From: JAJECS01 sp965198185
Lineage (GTDB): Bacteria > Chloroflexota > UBA11872
Direction: 5' to 3'
NCBI GenBank assembly: GCA_965198185.1
Contig: CBDAOU010000002.1
Coordinates: 1,736,001-1,800,000 of the forward strand
Length of the DNA: 64,000 bases
Numbering within the stretch: position 1 is the stretch's first letter; the number at the start of each line of letters is the position of its first letter. Under the pieces are notes generated by a model. The model ran no database searches and was not told the DNA's origin. It worked only from the letters and a program-made list of their open reading frames with translations. A program made the position numbers and the translations under genes. Shown here piece after piece: positions 25,769 through 36,447 of this stretch.

Positions 25769-28152
25769 CCGTCCTCGACCGCGAGTCAGCGCCACCCGAA
25801 CTCGAAATCATCGAACCCACGGATCAGGACGCGGTCGAAGACGAGCGGGTAGAGCTGCCGGTGCTGCCCCTGCGCGCTGAATCGCTCTACCCCATTCCCG
25901 ACAGCATGACGCCGTTCCTCGTTGGACGTGAGGGCTCGGTGTCGGCCATCGAGGATGCGCTGGCGCGCGATCGGCGCATCTTGGCCGTGGCGCAGCGCCA
26001 GCCCACCAAGGAAGACGTGACCTTCGACGACCTGCACGAGGTGGGAACCGAGGCGCGGATCATCCGCATGCTGCGGTTGCCGGACGGCACGACCAGCGTG
26101 CTCGTGCACGGCGTCCGGCGCGTCCGTGCCGTCTCGGTGATCAGCGAATACCCGATCGTGCGAGTCGTGGGCCAGGTGATAGACGACTTGGACGAGGATC
26201 CGGCGGTCTCGCGGGCGGCGATGCCACAGGTGCTGAAGCTGTTCCAACGCGTCGCGCGCCTAAGCGACGCCATATCGGAAGAAGCGCTGATCCGCGCCAT
26301 GAACGCCGAGACGCCTGGGCTGCTGGCGGACGTGGTGGCGGCCTCGCTCAACCTATCCCTCGACGATCATCAGACGCTGCTCGAAATGCGTGACGTGGCC
26401 GAGCGGCTGGACCGCGTGCGCACGCTGCTGGACAGCGAGATTCGGGTCCTCAAGCTGGAGCAGGAGATCCGCGAGAGCACCCGCAACGACGTCGACATCA
26501 AGCAGCGCGAGTTCTATCTGCGTGAGCAAATGCGGGCGATCATCAAGGAAATCGGGGAGACGAACTCGCAGAACGCCGAGATCGCCGCCATTCGCGAACG
26601 GCTGGAGTCGGCGGCCTATCCGGACGCGGTCGTCAAGCGTGGGCTCAAGGAGATCGACCGCCTCAACGCGCTCCCGCACGGATCGCCCGAGATCAGCGTG
26701 CTGCGCACCTATCTGGAGTGGCTCACGGAGCTGCCGTGGCGGCGCAGGTCCAAGGACAAGACGGACGTGGCGCGCGCGGAGGCGATCCTCAACGAACACC
26801 ACCATGGGCTGAAAGACGTGAAGGAGCGCCTGCTGGAGTACATCGCGGTGCGCCATCTCGCGCGACGCTCGCGCAGCCCGATCCTCTGCTTCGTCGGACC
26901 GCCGGGCGTCGGCAAGACGAGCCTGGGTCGTTCAATCGCCGAGGCGCTGGGCCGCACGTTCGTGCGGGTATCGCTGGGGGGCGTGCGCGACGAGGCCGAG
27001 ATTCGCGGCCACCGGATGACGTACGTGGGCTCCATGCCGGGCCGCATTCTGCAGAAGATGCGTGAAGCGGAGACCATCAACCCGGTCTTCATGATCGACG
27101 AGATCGACAAGCTCGGGCTGGACTTCCGCGGCGACCCGGCCGCGGCCCTGCTCGAAGTGCTGGACCCAGAACAGAATCACACCTTCAGCGATCACTATCT
27201 GGAGCTGCCCTTCGATCTGAGCAAGGTGATGTTCATTGCCACCGCCAACACGCTGCACGGCCTGCCGCCGGCGCTGATCGACCGCATGGAGGTGATCGAG
27301 CTCCCGGGCTACGTCGAGGGCGAGAAGGTGGCAATCGCGGAGCAGTTCCTCGTAGCCCGGCAGTTGCACGAGCACGGGTTGGATGCCAATGCGCTCCAGT
27401 TCGAGCGCGAGGCGCTGCGGCGCATCGTGCGCGCGTATACCCGCGAGGCGGGCGTGCGCGAGCTGGAGCGCGCCATAGCCACCATCGCCCGCAAGCAAGC
27501 CCTCGCCCGAGCCGAGGGTCGCGAGGGGCAGCAACGCATTCGACCTGCCGACGTTCCGGGCTACCTCGGTCCCCCCAAGTTTCGTTTCGGGTCCGCCGAA
27601 AGCGAGGACACGGCCGCCGTGGCGACGGCGGTGTTCACCACGCCCGCGGGCGGCGACTTGTTGCCGATCGAGGTGTCCATCGCGACGGGCACGGGAACGG
27701 TCACACTGACAGGCTCGCTGGGCGACGTGATCCAGGAGTCCGCCCATGCAGCCATTACCTATGCTCGGGCCCATGCCGACGAGTTGGGCTACGGCGACTC
27801 CAACTTCGATGCCATGGATATCCATGTGCACGTGCCCCAGGGCGCCCTGCCAAAAGAAGGCCCCGCGTCCGGTGTGGCCATCGCTGCCGCGCTGATATCG
27901 GCCCTGGCGCACCGCAAAGTTCGCGGCAGCGCGGCAATGACGGGTGAGATCACCTTGCGTGGGCGCGTGCTGCCGGTGAGTGGAATCAAGGAGAAAGTCC
28001 TGGCGGCGCAACGTGCCGGCATCGAGACCTTCGTGCTGCCGCATGGCAATCGGCAAGACCTCGATGAGCTGCCGGCGGACAGCCGGCAAGGCTTGGAATT
28101 CGCCCTCGCGACCACCGTGGACGAAGCGCTCGCGCACGTCCTGGTGGGCTAG
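25765..28152 (+). CDS. lon: ATP-dependent protease Lon
   Basis: The product has 795 residues, normal for bacterial Lon. N-terminal substrate-binding domain with ELPVLPLRAESLYPIPDSMT, a coiled helical region (YLREQMRAIIKEIGE), AAA+ module with Walker A GPPGVGKTSLG (about 378) and Walker B VFMIDEIDKLG, sensor region FIATANTLHGLP, and a C-terminal peptidase domain with MTGEITLRGRVLPVSGIKEK carrying the catalytic Lys (about 742). It degrades misfolded and regulatory proteins in the cytoplasm. The catalytic-Ser motif reads PKEGPASGV where family members have PKDGPSAG, so Ser is shifted by one residue. GTG 25765 overlaps the PHP stop by 4 bases. Confidence 0.96.
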   Translation: MTVLDRESAPPELEIIEPTDQDAVEDERVELPVLPLRAESLYPIPDSMTPFLVGREGSVSAIEDALARDRRILAVAQRQPTKEDVTFDDLHEVGTEARIIRMLRLPDGTTSVLVHGVRRVRAVSVISEYPIVRVVGQVIDDLDEDPAVSRAAMPQVLKLFQRVARLSDAISEEALIRAMNAETPGLLADVVAASLNLSLDDHQTLLEMRDVAERLDRVRTLLDSEIRVLKLEQEIRESTRNDVDIKQREFYLREQMRAIIKEIGETNSQNAEIAAIRERLESAAYPDAVVKRGLKEIDRLNALPHGSPEISVLRTYLEWLTELPWRRRSKDKTDVARAEAILNEHHHGLKDVKERLLEYIAVRHLARRSRSPILCFVGPPGVGKTSLGRSIAEALGRTFVRVSLGGVRDEAEIRGHRMTYVGSMPGRILQKMREAETINPVFMIDEIDKLGLDFRGDPAAALLEVLDPEQNHTFSDHYLELPFDLSKVMFIATANTLHGLPPALIDRMEVIELPGYVEGEKVAIAEQFLVARQLHEHGLDANALQFEREALRRIVRAYTREAGVRELERAIATIARKQALARAEGREGQQRIRPADVPGYLGPPKFRFGSAESEDTAAVATAVFTTPAGGDLLPIEVSIATGTGTVTLTGSLGDVIQESAHAAITYARAHADELGYGDSNFDAMDIHVHVPQGALPKEGPASGVAIAAALISALAHRKVRGSAAMTGEITLRGRVLPVSGIKEKVLAAQRAGIETFVLPHGNRQDLDELPADSRQGLEFALATTVDEALAHVLVG

Positions 28153-28262
28153 CGCGCCGCGGTCCGCCACCGGGGCGGCTCAATCGACGGCAGGGAGTGG
28201 CTATTCTGCGTTACGCGTTCCCCGCACTCCGCGCGCAACGGGAGAGCTGAGCAAGCGTTCTG

Positions 28263-29318
28263 ATGTTTGGGCCGTTCAACACGCTCCTGGGGCTCTTCTC
28301 GCGCGACCTTGGCATCGACCTGGGCACTGCGAACACCCTTGTGTATGTGAAAGACCGTGGTGTGGTGCTGTCCGAGCCGTCCGTGGTGGCAACGGATCAG
28401 AGCACGATGCGCGTGCTCGCGGTGGGCGCCGAGGCGAAGAAGATGGTCGGCCGCACCCCATCCAACATCACGGCCATGCGCCCGTTGCGCGACGGGGTGA
28501 TCGCCGATTTTGACACCGTGGAAACCATGCTGCAGTACTTCATCAGCCGCGTGCATGACGAGATGCCGTTCGCACCGCGCCCGCGCGTGATCGTCGGCGT
28601 GCCCTCGGGCGTCACCGAGGTCGAGAAGCGCGCCGTCCACGAGGCAAGCCTGCAAGCCGGCGCCCGCGAGGTCTACCTCATCGAAGAGCCCATGGCCGCC
28701 GCCATCGGCGCCGGGCAACCGATTCAAGAAGCCACGGGGAACATGATCGTCGACATCGGCGGCGGGACGACGGAGGTGGCCGTCATCTCGTTGGGCGGCG
28801 TGGTGGTGAGCCACAGCATCCGCGTGGCGGGCGACGAAATTGACGAGCAAATTGTGGAGTACTGCCGGAACGAGCACATGCTGCTGATCGGCGAGCGCAC
28901 CGCGGAGGCTTGCAAGATCGCCGTCGGTTCGGCGTATGCCGGTCTGCAGGAAGACACCGTCCTCGTTCGCGGACGCGACCTGCAAAGCGGGTTGCCGCGG
29001 CAGGCCGAGCTCACGTCGGGGCATATCCGAGAGGCGATCAGCACGCCGGTGACCGAAATCGTGGACAACGTCAAGCTCGCCATCGAGGCCACGCCGCCCG
29101 AGCTGCTGGCTGACATCATGGAGCACGGCATCTATCTCGCCGGGGGCGGAGCTTTGCTGCGCAATCTGGATAAGCGCATTGAGCAGGAGGCCGACATACC
29201 GGTGCACGTCTCGGAAAATCCGCTCGAAGCCGTCGTACGCGGCACGGGGGCCTGCCTGCACAACCTCGAGTCCTACCGCGAAGTCTTCGTCACCGAGAAC
29301 AAGTCCCCGTACGCCTAG
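28263..29318 (+). CDS. mreB: Rod shape-determining protein MreB
   Basis: This is an actin-like protein of 351 residues. It starts MFGPFNTLLGLFSRDLGIDL, then GTANTLVYVKDRGVVLSEPS (phosphate 1), IVDIGGGTTEVAVISLGG (phosphate 2) and GIYLAGGGALLRNLDKRIEQ (adenosine motif). MreB polymerises under the inner membrane and guides the elongation machinery whose other parts follow directly (mreC, mreD, mrdA, rodA). The 110 bases between lon and this gene hold AACGGGAGAG before the ATG as a possible ribosome binding site, and could hold a promoter. A rod or elongated cell shape follows by inference. Confidence 0.97.
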   Translation: MFGPFNTLLGLFSRDLGIDLGTANTLVYVKDRGVVLSEPSVVATDQSTMRVLAVGAEAKKMVGRTPSNITAMRPLRDGVIADFDTVETMLQYFISRVHDEMPFAPRPRVIVGVPSGVTEVEKRAVHEASLQAGAREVYLIEEPMAAAIGAGQPIQEATGNMIVDIGGGTTEVAVISLGGVVVSHSIRVAGDEIDEQIVEYCRNEHMLLIGERTAEACKIAVGSAYAGLQEDTVLVRGRDLQSGLPRQAELTSGHIREAISTPVTEIVDNVKLAIEATPPELLADIMEHGIYLAGGGALLRNLDKRIEQEADIPVHVSENPLEAVVRGTGACLHNLESYREVFVTENKSPYA

Positions 29319-30152
29319 GTGGTCACCAGCATGCGGGGAGGCCAACGAGCCGCAATCGTACTGGTAGCGCTCATCGTCGCGGCGGTCGTGCTCTCGATGC
29401 TGCACAACACCGGCGCCAGCGTGCCGGTGGAGGGCCTGGTGCTCCGTGTGGTCGAACCGGTCAGGAGCGCCTTCACCACCCTCGCCAACAGCGCGTCGCG
29501 CGCCCTCGACGACCTCAATCGGTTTGGCGAGATGCGGGAAGAGAATGCCGCGCTGCAGGCTCAGCTGGCACAGCTCCGGGCGCAGGCGGCCCGCCTGAAC
29601 GACGCCGAACGCGAAAATGAGCGCTTCCGCGAGGCCCTGGGTTATCTGGACGAGCACCCCGAACTGAAGCTCGTGACGGCGCGTATTGTCGGGCGGGACA
29701 GCCTGAACATGCTGGATACGATCGTGATCGATCGCGGCGCGTCGTCCGGCATCCGCGTGGGAATGGCGGTGGTGGCGCACGGCGGGCTGGCCGGCCGCGT
29801 GACCAACGTGACCGACGCGACGGCCGACGTGTTGCCGTTGCATAGCCCACAGAGCACGGTGAGCGTCCTGGCCCAAGGGGACGAGGCCACGGCGGACGGC
29901 ACGCTGGACGGGACCAACGGCGCGGACCTCGTGATGCGCCACATCGACGCCGAGGCCCCGATCATGGTGGGCGACTCGATCGTGACGTCCAGCCTCGGCG
30001 GCGGCCTGCCTCGGGGAATTCCGGTTGGACGCATCGTGGCCATTGAGGTCTCGCCCACGAGCGTGCTGCGTCAGGCGATCGTTGAGCCCTTCGTGCAGCC
30101 CGAGCGCTTGGACGTGGTGCAAGTCATCGTCGGGCAGACGGCTGGCGAGTAA
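29319..30152 (+). CDS. mreC: Rod shape-determining protein MreC
   Basis: The product has 277 residues. A single membrane segment (AAIVLVALIVAAVVLSMLHN, about 10-30) is followed by a periplasmic coiled coil (EENAALQAQLAQLRAQAARL, about 68-100) and the MreC beta-barrel core (LVTARIVGRDSLNMLDTIVI, GMAVVAHGGLAGRV). It links MreB to PBP2 and RodA at the membrane. GTG 29319 follows the mreB stop with no gap; ATG 29331 is an alternative start. The gene is followed by mreD after two bases. Confidence 0.93.
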   Translation: MVTSMRGGQRAAIVLVALIVAAVVLSMLHNTGASVPVEGLVLRVVEPVRSAFTTLANSASRALDDLNRFGEMREENAALQAQLAQLRAQAARLNDAERENERFREALGYLDEHPELKLVTARIVGRDSLNMLDTIVIDRGASSGIRVGMAVVAHGGLAGRVTNVTDATADVLPLHSPQSTVSVLAQGDEATADGTLDGTNGADLVMRHIDAEAPIMVGDSIVTSSLGGGLPRGIPVGRIVAIEVSPTSVLRQAIVEPFVQPERLDVVQVIVGQTAGE

Positions 30153-30154
30153 GC

Positions 30155-30721
30155 GTGGCTACGCGTCTTGGCACGGCCGCACGCGGTGCGCGTTGGCTTC
30201 CCTCGCCAGGCGCGTGGGTGGCGGCCCTGTTCCTGGCGCTGCTCGCGCTGGTGCAAACCTCCGTGCTGCCGTACTTCGAAATCCTGGGAGCGAAACCGTC
30301 GCTGGTTCTCGTCAGCGTCGTGGTCCTGGCCACCATGCAAGTCGGGACGCGGGCCCTCGCCTGGGGATTCGGCGGCGGGCTGGTGGTCGATCTCTTTTCG
30401 GCAGCACCCCTTGGCACCAACGCCCTGCTCTTCACGCTGATCGCCTACGCGGCCGGTGGGGGCTTCGGCGGTGTCGATCGCGCGAATGTCGTCATACCCG
30501 CCGCGGCGGTGGTGCTTGCGACGGCGGTCTACTACCCGACGGTGCTCCTGGCGCTGCAGCTGCAGGGATTCGAGGTCGCGTGGGAGGCTCACCTGCCCGG
30601 GCGACTGTGGCCGGCCATCGTCGTCAACCTTGCGGCGGCGGCGGTGCTCTACTACCCGGTGCGGGTGCTCGAGCGATGGACGCACGGTCGCCCAATTCCA
30701 ACGTTTCGCGGAGTACGCTAG
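30155..30721 (+). CDS. mreD: Rod shape-determining protein MreD
   Basis: A small integral membrane protein of 188 residues with about five hydrophobic segments (WVAALFLALLALVQTSVLPY, LVLVSVVVLATM, ALAWGFGGGLVVDLFSA, VIPAAAVVLATAVYYP, WPAIVVNLAAAAVLYYPV). The GGLVVDLFSAAPLGTNALLF segment is the typical MreD signature. It starts at a GTG two bases after the mreC stop and sits six bases before the penicillin-binding gene, which confirms the identity by position as much as by sequence. Confidence 0.9.
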   Translation: MATRLGTAARGARWLPSPGAWVAALFLALLALVQTSVLPYFEILGAKPSLVLVSVVVLATMQVGTRALAWGFGGGLVVDLFSAAPLGTNALLFTLIAYAAGGGFGGVDRANVVIPAAAVVLATAVYYPTVLLALQLQGFEVAWEAHLPGRLWPAIVVNLAAAAVLYYPVRVLERWTHGRPIPTFRGVR

Positions 30722-30727
30722 GAGGGT

Positions 30728-32680
30728 ATGGCGGCCAACAACGAGCACAGCGGTCAAGCAGCGCCGGGGGCGCATGGCGCCAAGAGCGACGGCGGCGCGA
30801 GTGCCAATCGCAAGCTTAGGCGCGGTCTCATCCTGGGGGGCGCGGTCCTGGCCGGCAACGCGGCCCTGGCGGGGCGTCTCTGGCAACTCCAGGTCGTAGA
30901 GACGGAGACCTACCAGGAACAGGCGACGCGGAATCGGTTGCGCACCGAACCCGTCCGTCCGGTGCGGGGTCTGGTGTTTGACCGTAGCCGCGAGCCGCTC
31001 GTCCGAAACGTGCCGGTTTTCGGTGTGTGGGTCACGCCGGCTGACGTTCCCAAGTCCCGCGAGGGCTCGATCATTGCCAGCGTGGCCGCCCTCACGGGTG
31101 AACGGCCCGACGATATACGCCTGCAGCTGGCGCAGGCCCGCTACGATCCGGGCCGCCCAGTGCAGGTGGCGACGGACGTGGAGCGCGACTCGGCGCTGGC
31201 TATCGAAGAGCGGCGCCACGACCTGCCAGGGGTGCAGGTCCGCTCCGGGATACGTCGGCAATACCTCCACGGTGACGCCTTCGGACATATGCTCGGCTTT
31301 GTCGGGCCGGTTCCCGCCGAGGCGCTGGAGGAATACCAGGCGCTGGGTGTGGGCTTCGATGAAACGGTCGGGCTGGCGGGCCTCGAGCGCAGATTCCAAG
31401 GGGCGTTGCGCGGGACCGACGGCTCGCGGAAAGTCCAGATCGACGCCCTCGGGCGCGAGTTGAACGAGATCGCTGCCGAGGCTCCCGTCGAGGGACGGCA
31501 CCTGGTGCTGACCGTCGCCGTGCGCGAGCAGCGGGCGATTCGCGAAATTCTGGCGCGGCATCTGGCCCTGCGCGACTCCGGCGCCGGGGTCGTGGTGGTG
31601 ATTCGACCGGAGGACGGATCGGTCGTGGCCCTCGCGAGCTTGCCCGACTACGACAACAACGCCTTCGGAGCCGGCGGCGACCCCAGTGTGCTCACACGGT
31701 TGGTGACCGACGGACGCCGCCCCCTCATCAACCATGCCGTGGCCGGCCTCTACCCGCCCGGCTCGAGCTACAAAGTTGTCGCGGCCTCAGCGGCGCTCGA
31801 GACCGGAATCGTATTGCCGCAAACCAAGATTCCGTGCGACGGCCAGTTGGTGCTGCCGAGCGGCTGGGCTTTCAACGACTGGCTGCCGACCGGCCACGGC
31901 ATGGTCGACCTGCACCGCGGCATTTCAGAGTCGTGCAATATCTACTTCTACAGCATCTCCGGCGGAAATCCGTACACCAACCTCACCGGCGTCGGCAATC
32001 GGCGGATGGTGGAGTTCGAGCGTGGGTTTGGCTTTGGTGAAGTCAGCGGGATCGACCTTCCCAGCGAGGCGGCCGGCCTGGTGCCAACCGCCGAATGGAA
32101 GCAAGGCAACCTGGGGCAGCCATGGGTCACCGGCGACACCTACCACGCGGCCATCGGCCAGGGGCTCGTGCAGGTCACGCCGCTGCAAATCGCCATGATG
32201 TACGCCGCCTTGGGAAACGGTGGGCGCCTACTGCGGCCGCGCCTGGTGGACCGCATCGTCGATTCGCAGGGCCACGTCCTGCAGCGGATGCCCGTGAGCG
32301 AGCGGGGTCAACTGCCGGTCTCGGATGAGCACCTGCGTCTGCTCCGCGACGCGCTCCTGGAGGCCGTCAACGGCCGCAACGGCACCGGTAGGCACGCCCG
32401 CTCCGAATTCACCGTCGTGGCCGGCAAGACGGGCACGGCGGAGTACAGCGGAACTCGCGATTCCGAAGGCAAGCTCCCGAGCCATGCCTGGTTTGCCGGC
32501 TACGCACCGGCCGAGAACCCTGAGTACGCGTTCGCGGTCCTGGTTCGCGACGGCGGCGAAGGCGCCTTTGCGGCCGCTCCAATCGCGCGGGACATCATCG
32601 ACTATTTGATGACCGGCCAGATGCCCCCGCTTCCCCAGGACCGTCCGAACTTCATACCGCCGACGCGCCGGCTCGCATGA
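30728..32680 (+). CDS. mrdA: Penicillin-binding protein 2 (peptidoglycan D,D-transpeptidase)
   Basis: The product has 650 residues. N-terminal membrane anchor (LILGGAVLAGNAALAGRLWQ), a dimerisation domain starting RPVRGLVFDRSREPLVRN, then the transpeptidase domain with the three active-site motifs: SxxK as GSSYK (about 345), SxN as SCN in SESCNIYFY (about 402) and KTG as AGKTGTAEYSG (about 566). It cross-links peptidoglycan during cell elongation together with RodA, encoded next with a 4-base ATGA overlap. The length and order of motifs are normal. Confidence 0.96.
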   Translation: MAANNEHSGQAAPGAHGAKSDGGASANRKLRRGLILGGAVLAGNAALAGRLWQLQVVETETYQEQATRNRLRTEPVRPVRGLVFDRSREPLVRNVPVFGVWVTPADVPKSREGSIIASVAALTGERPDDIRLQLAQARYDPGRPVQVATDVERDSALAIEERRHDLPGVQVRSGIRRQYLHGDAFGHMLGFVGPVPAEALEEYQALGVGFDETVGLAGLERRFQGALRGTDGSRKVQIDALGRELNEIAAEAPVEGRHLVLTVAVREQRAIREILARHLALRDSGAGVVVVIRPEDGSVVALASLPDYDNNAFGAGGDPSVLTRLVTDGRRPLINHAVAGLYPPGSSYKVVAASAALETGIVLPQTKIPCDGQLVLPSGWAFNDWLPTGHGMVDLHRGISESCNIYFYSISGGNPYTNLTGVGNRRMVEFERGFGFGEVSGIDLPSEAAGLVPTAEWKQGNLGQPWVTGDTYHAAIGQGLVQVTPLQIAMMYAALGNGGRLLRPRLVDRIVDSQGHVLQRMPVSERGQLPVSDEHLRLLRDALLEAVNGRNGTGRHARSEFTVVAGKTGTAEYSGTRDSEGKLPSHAWFAGYAPAENPEYAFAVLVRDGGEGAFAAAPIARDIIDYLMTGQMPPLPQDRPNFIPPTRRLA

Positions 32681-33843
32681 CCAACACTCTGCGGCGCCTT
32701 GATCTCGCCGTCATCATCCCGTCAATCGCTCTGGTGTCCGCGGGCATCCTGATGCTTTCCACCACCGGCGATCCCGGCCAAACCGGCCTGGAGCACAAGG
32801 CGGTCCAGCAAGGCGTGTTCGTGGCCATCGGGCTCACGGCCGCACTGGTCATGGCGTTCCTGGACTATCGACTGCTCAACGCCGTGGCGCTGCCGGCATT
32901 CATCCTTGGCACGATCGCGGTAGCCGCCGTAGTGGTGTTCGGCGACGCCAGTCTGGGCGCCCGGCGCTGGTTCGTGATCGGGCCCATCGTGATCCAGCCG
33001 TCCGAGATCATGAAGCTGGCCGCCATCGTGTTCTTGGCACACTTCCTCGCCCGACGCGGAGAACGCATCCGTTCGATTCGCATCCTGCTGCTGAGCCTCC
33101 TGATCATGCTGGTGCCCGCGGCGCTGGTCTTCATCGAGCCCGATCTGGGCTCGGCCCTCGTGTTCGTGGCCGTGTGGCTGGCGATGGTGTTCGTCGCCGG
33201 GGCTCGCTGGTGGCACGTGCTCGTGCCGGTTGGAGCGGCGCTGGCGGCATTTCCCTTCGGCTGGTTCTTTGCCCAGGACTACATGCGTGAGCGCTTCGTC
33301 GCATTTCTCGACCCGGGGAGCGATCCGCTTGGCGCCGGCTACAACGTGCTGCAAGCGCGAATCTCCATTGGCTCCGGCGGCTGGTTGGGGCAGGGGATCG
33401 GGCAAGGCACGCAGTCGCAGCTCGAGTTTCTCCGCGTGCGCGATACCGACTTCATCTATGCCGTGCTCGGCGAGCAACTCGGGTTCGTCGGAGCCCTGGG
33501 CGTCATCTTGTTCTTCACCCTCCTGCTCGCGCAGGCCGTGATCATCTCGATTCGCGCACGCGATGATTTTGGCCGCTATCTGGCCATCGGCATTGCGGGC
33601 ATGTTGTTCTTCCAATCCTTCGTCAACATCGGCATGAATGTTGGGCTGATGCCAGTGACCGGGATCACGCTGCCCCTCCTCAGCTTCGGCCGCAACTCGC
33701 TGGTGGTAACCCTGTTGGCCATTGGCATCCTCCTGAGCATCAACGCACATCGGACGGCTGCCCCGCACCGGCAGCAGGGCGTCTGGTGGGTATCGAGCGC
33801 GACGCGCATGGAGGCCCGACCGGAAACTCCGCCACGTCCGTGA
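32677..33843 (+). CDS. rodA: Rod shape-determining glycosyltransferase RodA
   Basis: The product has 388 residues with about ten membrane segments, a SEDS-family peptidoglycan polymerase. Signature stretches include GDASLGARRWFVIGPIVIQP, PSEIMKLAAIVFLAHFLARR, FIEPDLGSALVF, GYNVLQARISIGSGGWLGQG, DFIYAVLGEQLGFVGA and TGITLPLLSFGRNSLVVTL. It polymerises lipid II glycan strands beside PBP2. ATG 32677 overlaps the mrdA stop by 4 bases, and the stop overlaps the GTG of thrB. Confidence 0.96.
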   Translation: MTNTLRRLDLAVIIPSIALVSAGILMLSTTGDPGQTGLEHKAVQQGVFVAIGLTAALVMAFLDYRLLNAVALPAFILGTIAVAAVVVFGDASLGARRWFVIGPIVIQPSEIMKLAAIVFLAHFLARRGERIRSIRILLLSLLIMLVPAALVFIEPDLGSALVFVAVWLAMVFVAGARWWHVLVPVGAALAAFPFGWFFAQDYMRERFVAFLDPGSDPLGAGYNVLQARISIGSGGWLGQGIGQGTQSQLEFLRVRDTDFIYAVLGEQLGFVGALGVILFFTLLLAQAVIISIRARDDFGRYLAIGIAGMLFFQSFVNIGMNVGLMPVTGITLPLLSFGRNSLVVTLLAIGILLSINAHRTAAPHRQQGVWWVSSATRMEARPETPPRP

Positions 33844-34778
33844 GTGGCCCAGGATGGGCCGAGGTTGCCGTCCCGGCCTCGTCCGGGAATCTGGGCGCCG
33901 GATTCGACGCCCTCGGGCTGGCGCTCGAGCTGCGCGACACCTATCGCTTTGAGCCCAGCCATCACGACCATATCGAGGCCAGCGGCAAGTTCGCGGAATT
34001 CGTGCCGCGGGACGCCCGGCGCAATCTGGCCTTCCGCGCGTTTCGGTCCCTCGCGCCCGCGGCAGCCGGCCCGTACCGGCTGCACGCTCGGCGGATCATC
34101 CCCGCGCAAGGCGGCCTGGGCAGCTCGGCCAGCGCCATTGTCGGCGGGCTCGTCGCCGCCAAGCTCGCCTTCGATCTTGACGTGCCGCAGGACGAGCTGC
34201 TGCGGCGGGCGAACGAGCTGGAAGGGCATCCCGACAATGTGGCGCCCGCACTGCTGGGCGGCATGGTCGTCACGGTGACGGACGGGCCCGAGTTGCACTG
34301 GGTGCAACTCGAGTTTCCAGCCCCGGTGGGCATCGTGCTCGTCGTGCCGGGCTACCGGGTGCCGACCCACCGAGCGCGTCAAGTCCTGCCCGATCAAGTG
34401 CCACGGGCGGATGCGGTGGCCAACCTCGCCCGCGCGGCGCTCATGGTGGGGGCCGTGAGCCAGGGCCGGTTCGACCTGCTGGGCGTAGCCATGGCCGATC
34501 GGCTGCACCAGCCCTACCGCGCCACGCTCAATCCGGCGCTGGAGCCTTGCATGGCGGCAGCGCTGGGCGCGGGCGCCTACGGCGTCGCGCTGAGTGGATC
34601 GGGCCCAACGGTCATCGCGTTCTGTCCGCGCGAGCGCAACCTCACGGTCGCCAGCGAGATGGCGGACGCCTGCCTGGACGGCGGCCACACATGCGAGACC
34701 TACGTCGTGAGCGCGGCGGCCACCGGCGCCCAGCCAACCGACGCCTGGCGCACGCGCACACGTCAAGCCGACCTATAA
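33840..34778 (+). CDS. thrB: Homoserine kinase
   Basis: A GHMP kinase of 312 residues from GTG 33840. Motifs are WAEVAVPASSGNLGAGFDAL, the ATP loop PAQGGLGSSASAIVGG, and C-terminal GAYGVALSGSGPTVIAFC. It phosphorylates homoserine on the route to threonine. The GTG overlaps the rodA stop by 4 bases; the frame is open upstream to 33786, but only the shorter start fits the coupling pattern. Its position after rodA rather than with other threonine genes is unusual. A 70-base gap separates it from guaA. Confidence 0.92.
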   Translation: MSGPGWAEVAVPASSGNLGAGFDALGLALELRDTYRFEPSHHDHIEASGKFAEFVPRDARRNLAFRAFRSLAPAAAGPYRLHARRIIPAQGGLGSSASAIVGGLVAAKLAFDLDVPQDELLRRANELEGHPDNVAPALLGGMVVTVTDGPELHWVQLEFPAPVGIVLVVPGYRVPTHRARQVLPDQVPRADAVANLARAALMVGAVSQGRFDLLGVAMADRLHQPYRATLNPALEPCMAAALGAGAYGVALSGSGPTVIAFCPRERNLTVASEMADACLDGGHTCETYVVSAAATGAQPTDAWRTRTRQADL

Positions 34779-34848
34779 TTCACCGACGGCGCGCACCGTT
34801 GCCTGAACCCGGCGGCGGGCGCCGCGGGGAGGCCTGCTGCCCACCGAA

Positions 34849-36437
<1,589 letters not shown>

Positions 36438-36447
<10 letters not shown>

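Noticed and set aside
28149..30122. Minus-strand 657-residue open frame opposite mreB and mreC
   Set aside because: Both plus-strand genes are certain. The antisense protein is rich in His/Arg/Gly and has no recognisable motif.
30071..31735. Minus-strand 554-residue open frame opposite mreD and mrdA
   Set aside because: Shadow of well-supported genes in GC-rich DNA; no start signal or family.
34779..34848. Purine or guanine riboswitch before guaA
   Set aside because: The 70-base gap is too short and lacks the conserved purine-riboswitch core. The 108-base gap before purF also lacks it.
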